DNA of 64,000 nucleotides from Triglochin maritima (Eukaryota; Streptophyta; Magnoliopsida; Alismatales; Juncaginaceae). The translations under genes were made by a program, and so were the position numbers. Below, piece after piece: positions 1-10,386 of this stretch. The DNA lies in contig OY821787.1 of the NCBI GenBank assembly GCA_963682175.1, positions 10,084,501 through 10,148,500 of the forward strand. The letters are read 5' to 3'. How positions within the stretch are numbered: the first letter of the stretch is position 1; the number at the start of each line of letters is the position of its first letter. A model generated the notes under the pieces. It searched no databases. It worked only from the letters and a program-made list of their open reading frames with translations, and had not been told where the DNA came from.

Positions 1-645
1 CTATCAAACAAGAAATAAAACGTTTTGCCTAAAAATCCAAAATCGAATTCGAGTTTCCACCAAAACGGGTTCCTAAACCAACAAAAACACTACAATCATA
101 CATAAAACACCAATGTATATCATCCTAATACATAAAAAAGGCAAGAAAACGGTGGAAAACGAAAAAAAAACGAAACCCTAACCTGAAAATCGCGAGAACC
201 CGTCGTGAGGGAGAGGGGGGGCGTCTGCCTGCTTTTATAGACCTCTAGAACTCGGCGTTGGTAACGCCGAGTTATCTTTTTTTAAGTGAACTCGGCGTTA
301 CCAACGCCGAACTATTACTTTAGAACTCGGCATCTAGGACGCCGAGTTCTATTTAAGCAACTGTTCTCCTGGCGTGTCAATCGTCTCATGCACGATATGA
401 GCCCAGGAGAATAGTGAATCAAATAGAACTCGGCACTGAGAGTGCCGAGTTCTATTTGAATCACTATTCTCCTGGCAACTCAAGTCGAGTGGAATATCAA
501 GTGGGCCAATAAAAAACTTACATAGAACTCGGCATTGAAGATGCCGATTTCTATTGGTGTGAACTCGGCAGGGGTGATGCCGTGTTCACAACAAGAGAAC
601 TCGGCACTGAGGATGTCGAGTTCTCTTGTAGAGTTCATTGATTTA
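1..645 (-). repeat. Left copy of the PMD-unit promoter and hairpin repeat
   Basis: This stretch matches 3205-3700 in the same orientation, with modest divergence. Both copies share a run with the phrase AAAACGGGTTCCTAAACCAA, a minus-strand TATA box, the leader motif TTAGGGTTTCG read on the minus strand, and then several hairpins built on AACTCGGC...GCCGAGTT. Both also contain a non-palindromic block with CAATCGTCTCATGCACGAT (about 378-397 and 3574-3593). The copy is cut by the window edge, so it is unclear whether it is a terminal repeat of the PMD unit or the promoter of a second PMD gene lying to the left. The hairpins at 245-640 vary in their inner bases, while the AACTCGGC arms stay constant. 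Confidence 0.75.
233..239 (-). promoter_or_regulatory. TATA box of the left repeat copy
   Basis: Read on the minus strand this is TATAAAA inside GTCTATAAAAGCAGGC. It is followed by a C-rich stretch and the leader motif TTAGGGTTTCG. It sits at the same place in the repeat as the TATA box at 3429-3435, so transcription from it would run leftward out of the window. Confidence 0.5.
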
Positions 646-853
646 AGAACTCGAGTTTTTTTTTTCATTTCCTGTTTCACAATCAACGAAAACAATTCAA
701 CCACGACACAATCAACGAAAACACAATTCGAACACGACACACAAACAAGTACGATAAAATACAATACAACTACGAGTGGAATATGAAGTTCAACATTTTA
801 ACATACATCCAAAAGTACCATACAAACAATCAAATAAATTCACAACTACATAT
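646..853. other. Spacer between hairpin repeat and PMD gene 3' end
   Basis: AT-rich sequence with repeated phrases such as ACGACACA and CAACGAAAACA. No gene is seen. It is probably the 3' untranslated region and downstream DNA of the minus-strand PMD gene. Confidence 0.4.
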
Positions 854-2718
854 CTATCCTAAGTGACCTCTCAATCTCTTATTCCTTTTAGGACGTGCTT
901 GAGCACGTCCTCTCCCCCTGCCGCGTCCCCCTCCTCGTGCTGCATTCTCAGTATCCTGAGTCAGACCGCCAGCGTCTTCTTGAGACTGTGAATCTTCTTC
1001 TTCAACCACACGATCTTGACTCAAATGTAATGTGGGTTCTTCAGCACCAAAACACATAAGCCAAGCCTTCATTTTTTTCTTTAATTTTCCAACCATCGAA
1101 GAGCCTGTCTTGTGATCTTTGATCACCTGGTGAATTTGATGGAGTTCTTCGTGAAACTCATAAACCCCATGCACCTACAGTTCATTAAAAGTTTATGAAA
1201 CAGTAAAACACAATTTCAATACATGGTCATTATTAAAATAAATGTTTAAATCTTACCATCTCTCGCTCTCTACCGGCTCGAAGTCTATATAATGTATTAT
1301 TTGGAGCCAAGACGTGCTGAACTATCCAACGGACGGTGATGCTCCAGTACCATTCCATATACAGTCGTGTGCTCTCTTCAGGATTGGCACCTAGGAGTGG
1401 TCGCTCAAACTGTAGATGATCTCTTCGGTGCGACCAATGCTGAATGAATTGGTGATTTTCCACCAACCAATTAACATCCGACCTCCCCTGAGCCGATTTC
1501 ACTACATGTCTCTCCATTGGCTCTGGAATGTGCTGCTGTAGACCGAACTGTCTCATCACTCGGTCTGGACAATGCATAACCACCTCACCAAAATTTATAA
1601 GCCAAGTGCGACTCCTCCAGATCTCTGAACCTTCCGTACATAATGGTGGTAACTGATTAAGTTGCAAATTTGCATAAGGGTCCCAGATCACTTGATCGAA
1701 TTCCTGCACGTCCAGCTCATTACGATAAAAATCAAGTGTGGTCGTCTTCGCACTACCCTTGAATGTTCTTGGTCGTCTCCAACGGGCACCTAATGGTGCC
1801 CTGTCGTCCTCCGGGTATGCTAAAGGTCTCCTCTTCAAAGGTCTGCCAATGTGTAGATGTTCCCAACACCACAACTGCAGGAACGTAAGAAAACCACACA
1901 AATGTTTCGTCGGAATCAGTGAGGCTTCGTCTAACATGTGATATAAGTGGGCCAGAGCCGCACTACCCCAACTGTACTCCGATGCGACTGCCAAATCTCC
2001 AAGCAAGGATAGGTACTTCAAGTGAACCATCGTGCCACTCTTATCTGCCAATATACTGCATCCCAGCTGGAACAAAATGAAGGCTCTGGTGTGTCGTGTA
2101 ACTGTCTCCTCGTCAGCATCAAAAGGCAAGTGCTGAAACTGAGCTTGCAACCAACCCAAAGTTACGGAACCCTTACGACCCAAATCATCGGGGACCTGAC
2201 CCAATAAATCCATGCAAACCTCTGACCAATCGTACTCCTGAGACTCGCACACCGGCAATCCATCTACGCGCAAGCCGGTAATCATCGAGATGTCACGCAA
2301 TGTGCACGTCATCTCACCATGTCGCAGGTGAAATGAATGAGTCTCCGGTCTCCAACGCTCGACCATCGCCCCCAGCAACGTATGATCCAACTGAACTCTG
2401 CCCAACCGAGTTACTGTGTCAAACCCTGCCATATCTAGCAGGAACAACATCCTCTCATCAGTGATCTGCCATGCGTTGAGCTTCGATCCATGCTCAACGC
2501 ATTTTACACCATCAACATCCTTCTGCATAAATTTAGATAACTTTCAGAATATTGAAACTCACGCGCAAATATTTAATTTGAAAATGTAAAATACTTACAA
2601 AATCTTTGAACAAGTCTGACTTGTGGTTGGCCTGCAAAACCAACACTGATCTGTCTACCGGACCCTGTGAAGCGTAGCTACCTCTAACTGAACCAGTACT
2701 GGAACCACCAACCTCCAT
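854..2718 (-). CDS. Plant mobile domain (MAIN-like) protein, three exons
   Basis: Three minus-strand exons join in phase 0: 2718-2599 (40 codons, ending at a GTAAG donor), 2522-1257 (422 codons, preceded by ATGCAG and ending at GTAAGA) and 1174-854 (after CTGTAG, ending in a stop). The predicted protein has 568 residues and no interruption. The middle exon carries the PMD hallmark: a segment starting WRPETHSFHLRHGEMT, followed by LRDISMITGLRVDG. Exon 1 has GPVDRSVLVLQ, which commonly opens such proteins. The last exon is acidic and then ends in an RG-rich basic tail (GGGRGRGRGR, about residues 540-551), suggesting a nuclear or nucleic-acid-binding protein. PMD proteins occur both as host MAIN/MAIL genes and inside transposons. 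The flanking repeat and hairpin arrays favour a mobile or amplified copy. The biochemical activity of the PMD is not known to me. The open frame suggests recent constraint or recent arrival. Confidence 0.85.
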
Positions 2719-3204
2719 CTGTACATAACACGTTAAAAAATGAGATGGTTGTTCTTCATTACTTACTACTTAAAAAGTTGAGAATGCCGAGTTTAAATGA
2801 CTTTAAAAGTTGAGAATTACCTCAATCGAGTGTAGAAGCAAATGACTGTAAACGTCGAACAATCTCTCCAATAAAATCAACTACAATAAACAACGTTACG
2901 AATCATGTCAGAGAATTTTTAAAAAATTTGACAGAACATCCCCTATATTTTTCATATTGGTAAATTGGGAAAACTAACAAGACTACAAACTTCAATACTC
3001 ACATACATTCAAAGTCACATACATTTAAACACAAATAAAGCACTTTTAGGTTTACATTCATTCAATTTAACATACATCCAAACATAAATAACAACAAAAA
3101 ATCTAATTTTAATCACAATAATCATACTTAATTTGAACTTTTTTTAAGATGACTACCGTAGAACTATGATCAACAAAACTAAATTCAATAATCAACTAAA
3201 AAAG
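2719..3204 (-). other. Probable 5' untranslated region or intron of the PMD gene
   Basis: AT-rich DNA between the PMD start codon and the promoter repeat. With the TATA box at 3429-3435, a transcript would have a leader of about 700 nt, so a leader intron is likely. No other gene is seen. Confidence 0.4.
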
Positions 3205-3700
3205 AAAAAATAAAACGTTTTGCCTAAAAACCCAAATTCGATTTCGATTTTGCACCAAAACGGGTTCCTAAACCAACAAAAACACCACAATCATACCTAA
3301 AACAACAATGTATATCATCCTAATACATAAAAAATGCATGAAAACGGTGAAAAACGAAAAAAATTCGAAACCCTAACCTCAAAACTCGAGAACTCGGCGG
3401 AAGGGGAGAGTTGGGGGCGTCGGGCTGCTTTTATAGCCCGACGGAACTTGGCGTTGGAAACGCCGAGTTCACTTTTTTTTAAGTGAACTCGGCGTTAGTA
3501 ACGACGAGTTATGCCTTTAGAACTCGGCACTCTCAGTGCCGAGTTCTATTTAAGTAACTGTTCTCCTGGCGCGTCAATCGTCTCATGCACGATCTGAGCG
3601 CCAGGAGAACAGTTTCTTATATAGAACTCGGCACTCTCAGTGCCGAGTTCTATTTGAATCACATCAGTAAAAATTGTCAAGTGTTGGCCAATAAAAAACC
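3205..3700 (-). repeat. Right copy of the PMD-unit promoter and hairpin repeat
   Basis: Matches 1-645 in the same orientation (see that entry). It lies upstream of the PMD start codon, so here it is best read as the promoter and leader of the gene. Hairpins with AACTCGGC arms lie at about 3443-3510, 3520-3548 and 3622-3655. Confidence 0.75.
3429..3435 (-). promoter_or_regulatory. TATA box of the PMD gene
   Basis: On the minus strand it reads TATAAAA within GGGCTATAAAAGCAGCCC, itself part of an inverted repeat. A short GC-rich leader and TTAGGGTTTCG follow, a common plant 5' leader motif. It lies 711 bp before the PMD start codon. Confidence 0.55.
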
Positions 3701-3704
3701 AAGT

Positions 3705-3864
3705 TGAACTCGGCATCACCAGTGCCGAGTTCTTCTTGGAATAACTCGGCACTGGTGATGCCGAGTTTGATCTGGGAACTAGCCCGGAATTCCCAGAATG
3801 AACTCGGCATCACCAGTGCCGAGTTATTCCAAGAAGAACTCGGCACTGGTGATGCCGAGTTCTT
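3705..3864. repeat. Nested long hairpin built from AACTCGGC palindromes
   Basis: The left half (about 3705-3783) is nearly the exact reverse complement of the right half (about 3790-3864), with a short loop around CTAGCCCGG. Each arm itself contains two copies of an inverted repeat with arms AACTCGGCATCACC and reverse. As a result both strands read through with almost the same peptide sequence. Transcription from either strand would give a duplex stem of about 70 bp. Confidence 0.85.
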
Positions 3865-3883
3865 TATGCACAAAAAAACAAAA

Positions 3884-3921
3884 CCCGCCGCCGCCACGTG
3901 TCACCACGTGGTGGCAGCGGG
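3884..3921. repeat. Short hairpin with two G-box motifs
   Basis: Arms of about 17 bp (left arm CCCGCCGCCGCCACGTG, right arm its near reverse complement) flank the loop TCAC. Each arm carries a CACGTG G-box (3895-3900 and 3905-3910), a known bHLH/bZIP binding core. It lies just outside the nested hairpin, upstream of the PMD promoter. Confidence 0.7.
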
Positions 3922-3924
3922 TCT

Positions 3925-4440
3925 AGTTTGATAATTATTTTTAGTGGAGGTTTATTTTGGCAAATTTTTTTAAAAAAAAATTTATTTTGAAAAAATTTCC
4001 TATTTCTTATGGTTTAGAAAACTTTCTTTGATACGATTGAAGAAATGGAAAATGGTTTGGTGAGAGTCTTTCATTTCTTTAATCTGAGATTATAAACTCA
4101 CTAAAAATATATTTGACTTTGTTTATTATTGTTATGGATAATAAATGCAGACAATCATTCATATTTGAAATGAATAAAAAAGACAGAGCAATGTAAAATT
4201 AGACTCGCTTAATAAACATATTGTTTGGACTTATAGTCCTAAATAGAAAACACATTACAATAACATAGTGGTACATTATATAACCAGTAATTTTTGTATA
4301 GAACCCAACATCCATTATTATGTTACTCATTCTCTCGAAATATATAATATTACATTACATTATTTGATCAGTACGACATGTAAACATAAATATAGATAAA
4401 CATATAAGATATGTTGTGAATGTAAATTTGTATAAGTCAC
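3925..4440. other. AT-rich DNA without visible gene
   Basis: No convincing coding, repeat or element end is seen. Scattered short stretches resemble the decayed Copia DNA that follows, but cannot be assigned. Confidence 0.3.
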
Positions 4441-5748
4441 TTGATATTTATATTTATAAGACAGTCCCTAAAGGACTAAATGTCTGAGGAAAATTATAAT
4501 GAAGAGATGCGATATAATTTATGAAAAGATCACTATATAAACACCTAAAAGAATGTGCACATCATCTTAAAGAATGATATAAAATGTGATCATATTAATC
4601 CACAAGTTTCACTTAAGATCAACATATACCTTTATTTCCGTTTGTGTATTGATGACTTAAATGTCGTAGGAACTACTAAAGAGATTAAACACCTATGAAA
4701 TATTTGAATGATAAATTTTGAAATAAATGAATAGAGAAAAGTCAACTATTTTTTGACCTAGAAGATAATTATTACATAATTCAAGTATATAAGGAGATAT
4801 TATACAAAGAAAGTTCACCTGGAAAACACATCAATGACAGATTATTTGTACGGTGTAAATAAATATCCAGTTATATATATATAACTAAAGAGGTTGAACT
4901 AGGACTTCAAGTACATTTCCTACAACGTCATAAAATATATTGCATATAAAAGTAGACCTAATACATTCACAATGATTGTTTATGTATGTATAATATTTCT
5001 TCGAAAATATTCAAATGACGTTCAACATATTTTTCGTTACCTCTTTATGGATCTATCAATATTTACTTACTATATTCATTAGCTAAAAATTTATTTTAGT
5101 GATGTTTCCTATATGTCTGGTCCACAACAACAAAAAATCAAAACTATTTTATGTTATTGTGGAGACATTGCAATCTTTATGCAAGTTGGTGAACTACGAA
5201 TCAGGGAGAATGAATTTTTAATTATCATCCCTGAATGACAATTATCCTTGAACGATAAAGCCCAGAAGACCTACAATTGTATTCTTTTTCCCTTTTTTCA
5301 TTTTTTGTCCTACAAGATTTTATTGGTTAAAGGATTTTAATGAGGCGTTTGTGCAATGGTCTTAGCATATGTCATGCACTCTTTTCCTCTTAGTTATTTT
5401 CTCACTAGGTTTTGTAGCAAAGTTTTTACGAGACATGAACATAATGTCATATTATTTAAAGGTGTTTGTAAATGTATATTAAACTATGAGGGATAATTAT
5501 ACGCTCTGTACTCTTTTTCTTTCACCAACTTTTTATCCCACGAGGTTTTACTTGACAAGATTTTTAACGAGAAATATTGAAAAGGGTATAACAAAAGGTG
5601 ATCATCCAATAGGGAGTGTTATGAAATTACATATGTGATGGAAGATTCACCTTCCAAATAATGCATTATAAATTCTCTTTTTAGTATTGTAACATCTATT
5701 GTAATTACATCATTATTTACATTTCAATTGCTATAGACTATGAATTTT
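4440..5748 (+). pseudogene. Heavily decayed Copia reverse transcriptase/RNase H relic
   Basis: Plus-strand fragments recall Copia pol in the right order: an LCIDDLNVVGTTKEI stretch (about 4645-4690, the YVDD-type active-site region), a piece like VHFLQRHKIYC near 4910-4940, and SDVSYMSGPQQQ with CGDIAIFMQ (about 5098-5190), which corresponds to the RNase H region. Frameshifts and stops are everywhere. At about 5610-5625 a purine-rich stretch (AATAGGGAG) is followed by TGTTATGAAATTAC, which looks like a polypurine tract and the start of a 3' LTR. The relic is far older than the other elements here. Confidence 0.5.
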
Positions 5749-6196
5749 CACTAGTGCAGAAAAGTCCATATACGTCGGGTATACAGGGGTATATACGACG
5801 GATTTTGGCGGTCCAAGTACCCGATGTATATTTCCCTGTCGCATATGCCCTATTATATAGACGTCGGCTATATACGACCGACGTCTATGCAATGTATAGC
5901 CGACGGCTATTATACCTTTGAATAACGCAAAAAAATTCATTACAACCTATAGGAGGAATTCGACATACACATTAATCAAGCATAAGTTGCTCAAGTGCCC
6001 CAAATGCCAATCTTTTGGCCAATAACTACGTACATCAAACACAAGTTGCCCAAGTGTCGCAACTCATTCCCATTCACCTGTAGAGGAGTGTTGGATTACA
6101 TCAACCACACTAACAAAAAAAAATTTGGCCAATGTGGGACTAAACTATTAAACTTTGACGTCGCTACTCTATGAATCTGACGTTTATACCTTTAAA

Positions 6197-6214
6197 TAAT
6201 AATAATAATAATAA
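6197..6214. repeat. AAT microsatellite
   Basis: Perfect run of AAT triplets inside the CACTA element, with a shorter run near 6270. Confidence 0.8.
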
Positions 6215-6337
6215 ATTACGGCTAATAGACGTCAGCTACCCTATAAAACCGACGTCTATACTTTTAAATAATAATAATAAAACATTGCAGTCATCTTAAG
6301 CCCACCTAAGTACCACAAGTGTCAATTTTTTGACCAT

Positions 6338-6339
<2 letters not shown>

Positions 6340-6374
<35 letters not shown>
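6340..6374. repeat. AT microsatellite
   Basis: About 17 AT dinucleotides, inside the CACTA element. Confidence 0.9.
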
Positions 6375-6377
<3 letters not shown>

Positions 6378-6803
6378 TTGCCTTTTGTAGTGTGGTACCC
6401 AACTTCCATTTAGAAGAAAATGAGTGGTAAAATACATCAACTCCACCAACAAAAAAATCTCCAATGTGGAACTAAACTTGAACACTTATGGCGATAAACA
6501 CACATATGTACATCAACACACATGGGATAATTACATTGATGTAACTGTTTTTAAAATAATCCAAATAATTCACATTACCTTCTACGAAATACAAAATTAC
6601 ATTAATTCTTATACAAAAAAATCCACATAAAGTTTTATATGAAATAAATCGCAAAAAATAAACAAAAAATATTTTTCTTATTTAAGGAGGATAGACGTTA
6701 GTTATACTACAAAAACCGACATTTATACAAACCTATAGACATCGGATGTTTGGATATCTGACGTCTATGGTACATTATGCACTAATGTCTTATAACATAC
6801 ACA

Positions 6804-6805
<2 letters not shown>

Positions 6806-6846
<41 letters not shown>
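6806..6846. repeat. AT microsatellite
   Basis: About 20 AT dinucleotides, just outside the right end of the CACTA element. Confidence 0.9.
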
Positions 6847-6850
<4 letters not shown>

Positions 6851-7129
6851 TTGTGTAATGTAATAGTAACACAAGAAAATAAAATAATAGTATTCCTTCC
6901 CTACAAACCTTTGCCATTTTCTTGCTTTATTTTGATTATGTGATTCCAATGATATTTGATATTTTTACAACAGACACGTCGATTTGGATGATAAAGTATT
7001 TTTGTTTGTGTTTTGAATTTTGTTGATCAAGATGACCACGTACTGTACCTGTAGTTCTTTCCTTGTAAAAACTAATAACTTGGGTTGCCTATTATTCAAA
7101 CAAAAAACATAAGTTAGGAAATGTTCTAG

Positions 7130-7450
7130 AAATTAATGTGGTTGGGTAAAATACAAGAAATTTATTAGGTTGTACAAAAATATAAAAAAAACACTTGTCT
7201 GGGTAAAAGAGAAGAAATGACATGGTTGGTAAAAAATAAAATTAATAATGAAAAAATACAAAAAATTATTTAGGTAGCCAGTAAAGTAAAATAAATTATT
7301 GTGGCCGGCAAATGCAAAGGATTTACCTATACTAGTGGTAAAATACCTCTTTCTGTGGTTAGTTGAAAATAGAAAACTGACAATATGTGGGTGAAATACA
7401 AAATTTTATGTGATTGGGTAAAATCCAAGAAGAAGTTATCATGTGTTGGT
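7130..7450. repeat. Degenerate tandem repeat, unit near GGTAAAATACAAGAAA
   Basis: The phrase GTGGTTGGGTAAAATACAAG recurs in weakened form several times (around 7138, 7190, 7225, 7330, 7385, 7410). The units are strongly diverged and differ in spacing. No gene is seen between 6850 and 7546. Confidence 0.35.
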
Positions 7451-7551
7451 TGATATATTCACCCACTAATGATTACTTGAGGAAAATAATTATGGATATG
7501 TTATGAAATTATCAAGTTGTGGATGAGTGATTTTTTCTTGGAAGTGTAGGT

Positions 7552-8302
7552 TGTAGGATTTCGTGTTCCTATGTATGTATATATTTTAAAAAAATTAATA
7601 CATCATACAAGATCGATTTTCATATTTTCAACAATTTCTATGTACATAGTTTTGTGATTATTCTAATAACATGCAATCCTACATTTATTAAAATAAATCA
7701 CAAAGGTAGAATCATACCTAAAGGTTCTCTAAAACCTTTTTGAAGATCCGGAGTCGCGTTGTCTGTTGAATCGTCCACAGAATTGCCTCCGAGTGTTCAC
7801 CAAACTCTAAACAAGATTAGAGAGAAATGAGCTAGTCAATCAATCTCTAACAAGGTTTAGAATCTAGCTAATAACCTCTCTTTAAGCTCGTGAGATTCTT
7901 ATCTCTAAAACTTAAATTTACTAAGAGATTTTCGTGGTGATTAGGGAGAGATTAATGAGAGAAAGATTTTTGCATTAGTTGTTAAACAAGTAGGAGTAAT
8001 GGTCCTTTTATAGTCTCCCAAAACATCCCTATCAAGAGTTATTCTTTAGCCATGATCCCCTGTTTATTCTCTCCTAAATGAATCTCTAATTTTCACATAA
8101 TCACACACAAAAAATGTTTTAATTAAATCTGGAATTAATCCACCCATGATCTAATTAATCTCTTAATAATTCAGGCAGAATCGTTCTTGTTCGGTAGACC
8201 GAGTATTATTCGGTCAACTGAACCATTCGGTTATAACACGTGTTCGGTGCACCGTGAGCTAGACGGTCGACCGAATCCGTATGAGAAAAATCCCCTGGAA
8301 GA
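7552..8302 (-). repeat. Copia-1 3' LTR, truncated
   Basis: Closely matches the 5' LTR from TGTAGGATTTCGTGT up to CTGGAAGA, then breaks into gag sequence. About 1.4 kb of the LTR, present at the other end (29400-30827), is missing. The lost part is the 5' side in minus-strand terms, so the deletion removed pol, the polypurine tract and the LTR start together. CGGTCGACCG-type palindromes begin near the break. Confidence 0.85.
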
Positions 8303-8951
8303 TCTTCTTGCTCCCTCCATGGACGGCTATGACGTGCTTGTCCCGACCCTTGCCCATGTCAACTTCAGCCATTTTGAGAGCGTTGTGAAGTTCCTCAAGA
8401 CTCACCCCTTTGTCACGCACATGATAGTGCATAATGAAGTCCTTGTAGGACGGGGCTAGAGAGCCAAGAATCAAATCTTCCACAATGTCATCGGGCATCA
8501 GGGAAGAGAGCTTCGACAACTTCTCAAGGTATCCTTGCATCGTGAGAAAATGCATAGATACCGATGTTCCCTCCGCCATGTGGCACCTTGTGAGTGCGAT
8601 GATGGTCTTATAGCGCTCTTTTCTAGCACTATCCATGAACATCTTTGTTAAAGCTTCCATGGTCTTATTGGGTTTTGAATCCAAGTATTTCGCTTGAAGC
8701 GAGTCACCCATGGAGGCCAACATTAGACCGTGAACTTGGTTCTCTTGGTCTTCCCACTTGGCTTTTGCCTCTCTCTCGCTATTGGTTGTCTTCTCATTTA
8801 ATTTTGGGATTTCACCATCCAAAATATGAGATAGTTTCTCAAACTTCAACACGATATTGAGCTTGAGTTGCCAGCTTATGAAGTTTGAGCCATCATTTGC
8901 CAAAGGATGTTTTTCAATCATAGATCGCACAATAGGTTGAATATTCGACAT
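8303..8951 (-). pseudogene. Copia-1 gag, C-terminally truncated
   Basis: The open frame from the ATG at 8951 encodes about 216 gag residues of a Copia gag-pol polyprotein. It has the UBN2-type gag features: NFISWQLKLNIVL near the start, then a segment with CHMAEGTSVSMH, and LEELHNALKMAEVDMGKG towards the end. The match is to the Angela/Tork-like group as I recall it. The frame is intact until about 8302, where it runs into LTR sequence (tail after KKIFQG). Gag forms the virus-like particle in this class. With pol gone, this copy could move only with enzymes from elsewhere. Confidence 0.8.
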
Positions 8952-10381
8952 TTCTACAAAATAAATTATATGGGATTTAATGTCAATTTTATGTTTTAAA
9001 AAATCAATACCGCAAATATAAAAAATTGTCCCTAAATGCAGCAATCCAAGATCCTATCAATTATAATATAAACTAGCTAAGGGTTATCGGATATATTATA
9101 AAATCAAGGTAAGAAAACATTTTCTAATCATAACCATTTCGAAATATCGCAACATTTGCATTTTCAAACTCTTATGACTCTTGTCGTTGTAATTAAGAGG
9201 GAATTTGACCGATCCTCGTAAGAAAAACTCTGTTTCTCAAAACCGAGCTAGGGCTCCGGGTCTTGTTAAGAAAACTTATTTCATTTGATGCGAGATACGT
9301 TTATCCATTGTATTCACAAACAAATATACTCGGTGTCCACTAAAGGTGAATCGCACCTCGTACATCTATTCGTGGCACAACAATAGACAACCTTATATCT
9401 CCCACTATTCCCAAAGATGGAGGAGGCTATCTCCTGCTAAGGGCGAGCAGAATATCCCTCGATCGATGGCTGCTAGTGGTTGAAATAAGAAAGAAAGATA
9501 CATTTAATTTTTTGTTGGACAATTTAAACATTAATATGTGATTTTAGAATTTAGGTGATCATGCATATTTATCATCTATAGACATCCTAACATTCATCCA
9601 TGCAATCACATATATATCAAGCACACAAACATAAATAAATGCATTCACACACACATTGTGTGAGTTTATATGTTCCCGCGTCATTGATCCTTGATCAATG
9701 CGCTTGTTCAGCGTCTTCCTCTTGCACCATGGATGTCGATATTGCAAAAATATAAACATGCATCTCTCAATTTTGAAAATTGTCTAGTGCAAGTCCTATG
9801 TAAAAATCCTCTCATATGGATGCATATACATAAAAATAAAAATTTGGCTTTTACATATACATAAGCCCTTGTGATTGAATACTAATAACATACACATTCA
9901 TTCATTCACACATGGCTTCTTCGGAACATATATACTCACATATCCCTGCAATAGAAAACTCGAGCAACGCATGTACATATACTATATATTACTCGATTTA
10001 GTTGATCATGCATCTCTAAATCAAACAATTCTAAAATCATTTGAAATCCATTAAAAATGATTTTATGCATCCATAGTTCAAAACATAAAATATTTGAACC
10101 GTTGTTTATCCAATTTCCAAAAAAAATTTTAAAGAAAGATAAACATATGCCTTTTTCGTTTTGTCGATTCTTTATAAAATAATCATTTAATTAAAAACGA
10201 AAATTCTATAAATTATACATAAGTCTAAATTTTAATTCTAACATTCACATGATGTGTTTCAAAACATTTAAAACTATCAAAAGAACCAATTTGAATTAAA
10301 TCAACAAAACTATCAGAAAACTCGAAACAGACATAGAACATGAATTGTTTCGATTGTAGATGGTAAACTAAAATTAATTAT
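8952..10381 (-). other. Copia-1 leader between primer site and gag
   Basis: Non-coding DNA that, read on the minus strand, links the primer binding site (on the far side of Athila-1) to gag. No convincing open frame or element end is seen. Confidence 0.6.
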
Positions 10382-10386
10382 ATAGT

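Larger units (their letters stand above)
5749..6787. mobile_element. Short non-autonomous CACTA element
   Basis: It starts with CACTAGTGCAGAAAAG and ends with ATTATGCACTAATG, which reverse-complements to an imperfect match of the start. Subterminal repeats on both sides have the core AGACGTCGG in both orientations (about 5775-5910, 6170-6260, 6690-6770). Flanking triplets are TTT and TCT, so a 3-bp duplication is imperfect. The inside has two related units (about 5960-6170 and 6290-6490) sharing CCAATGTGG-type phrases. No transposase is present. Confidence 0.65.

Noticed and set aside
3664..3931. Two open frames on opposite strands with nearly the same peptide (NSASPVPSSSWNNSALVMPS)
   Set aside because: They are an artefact of the nested palindrome, which reads alike on both strands; no protein family is matched.
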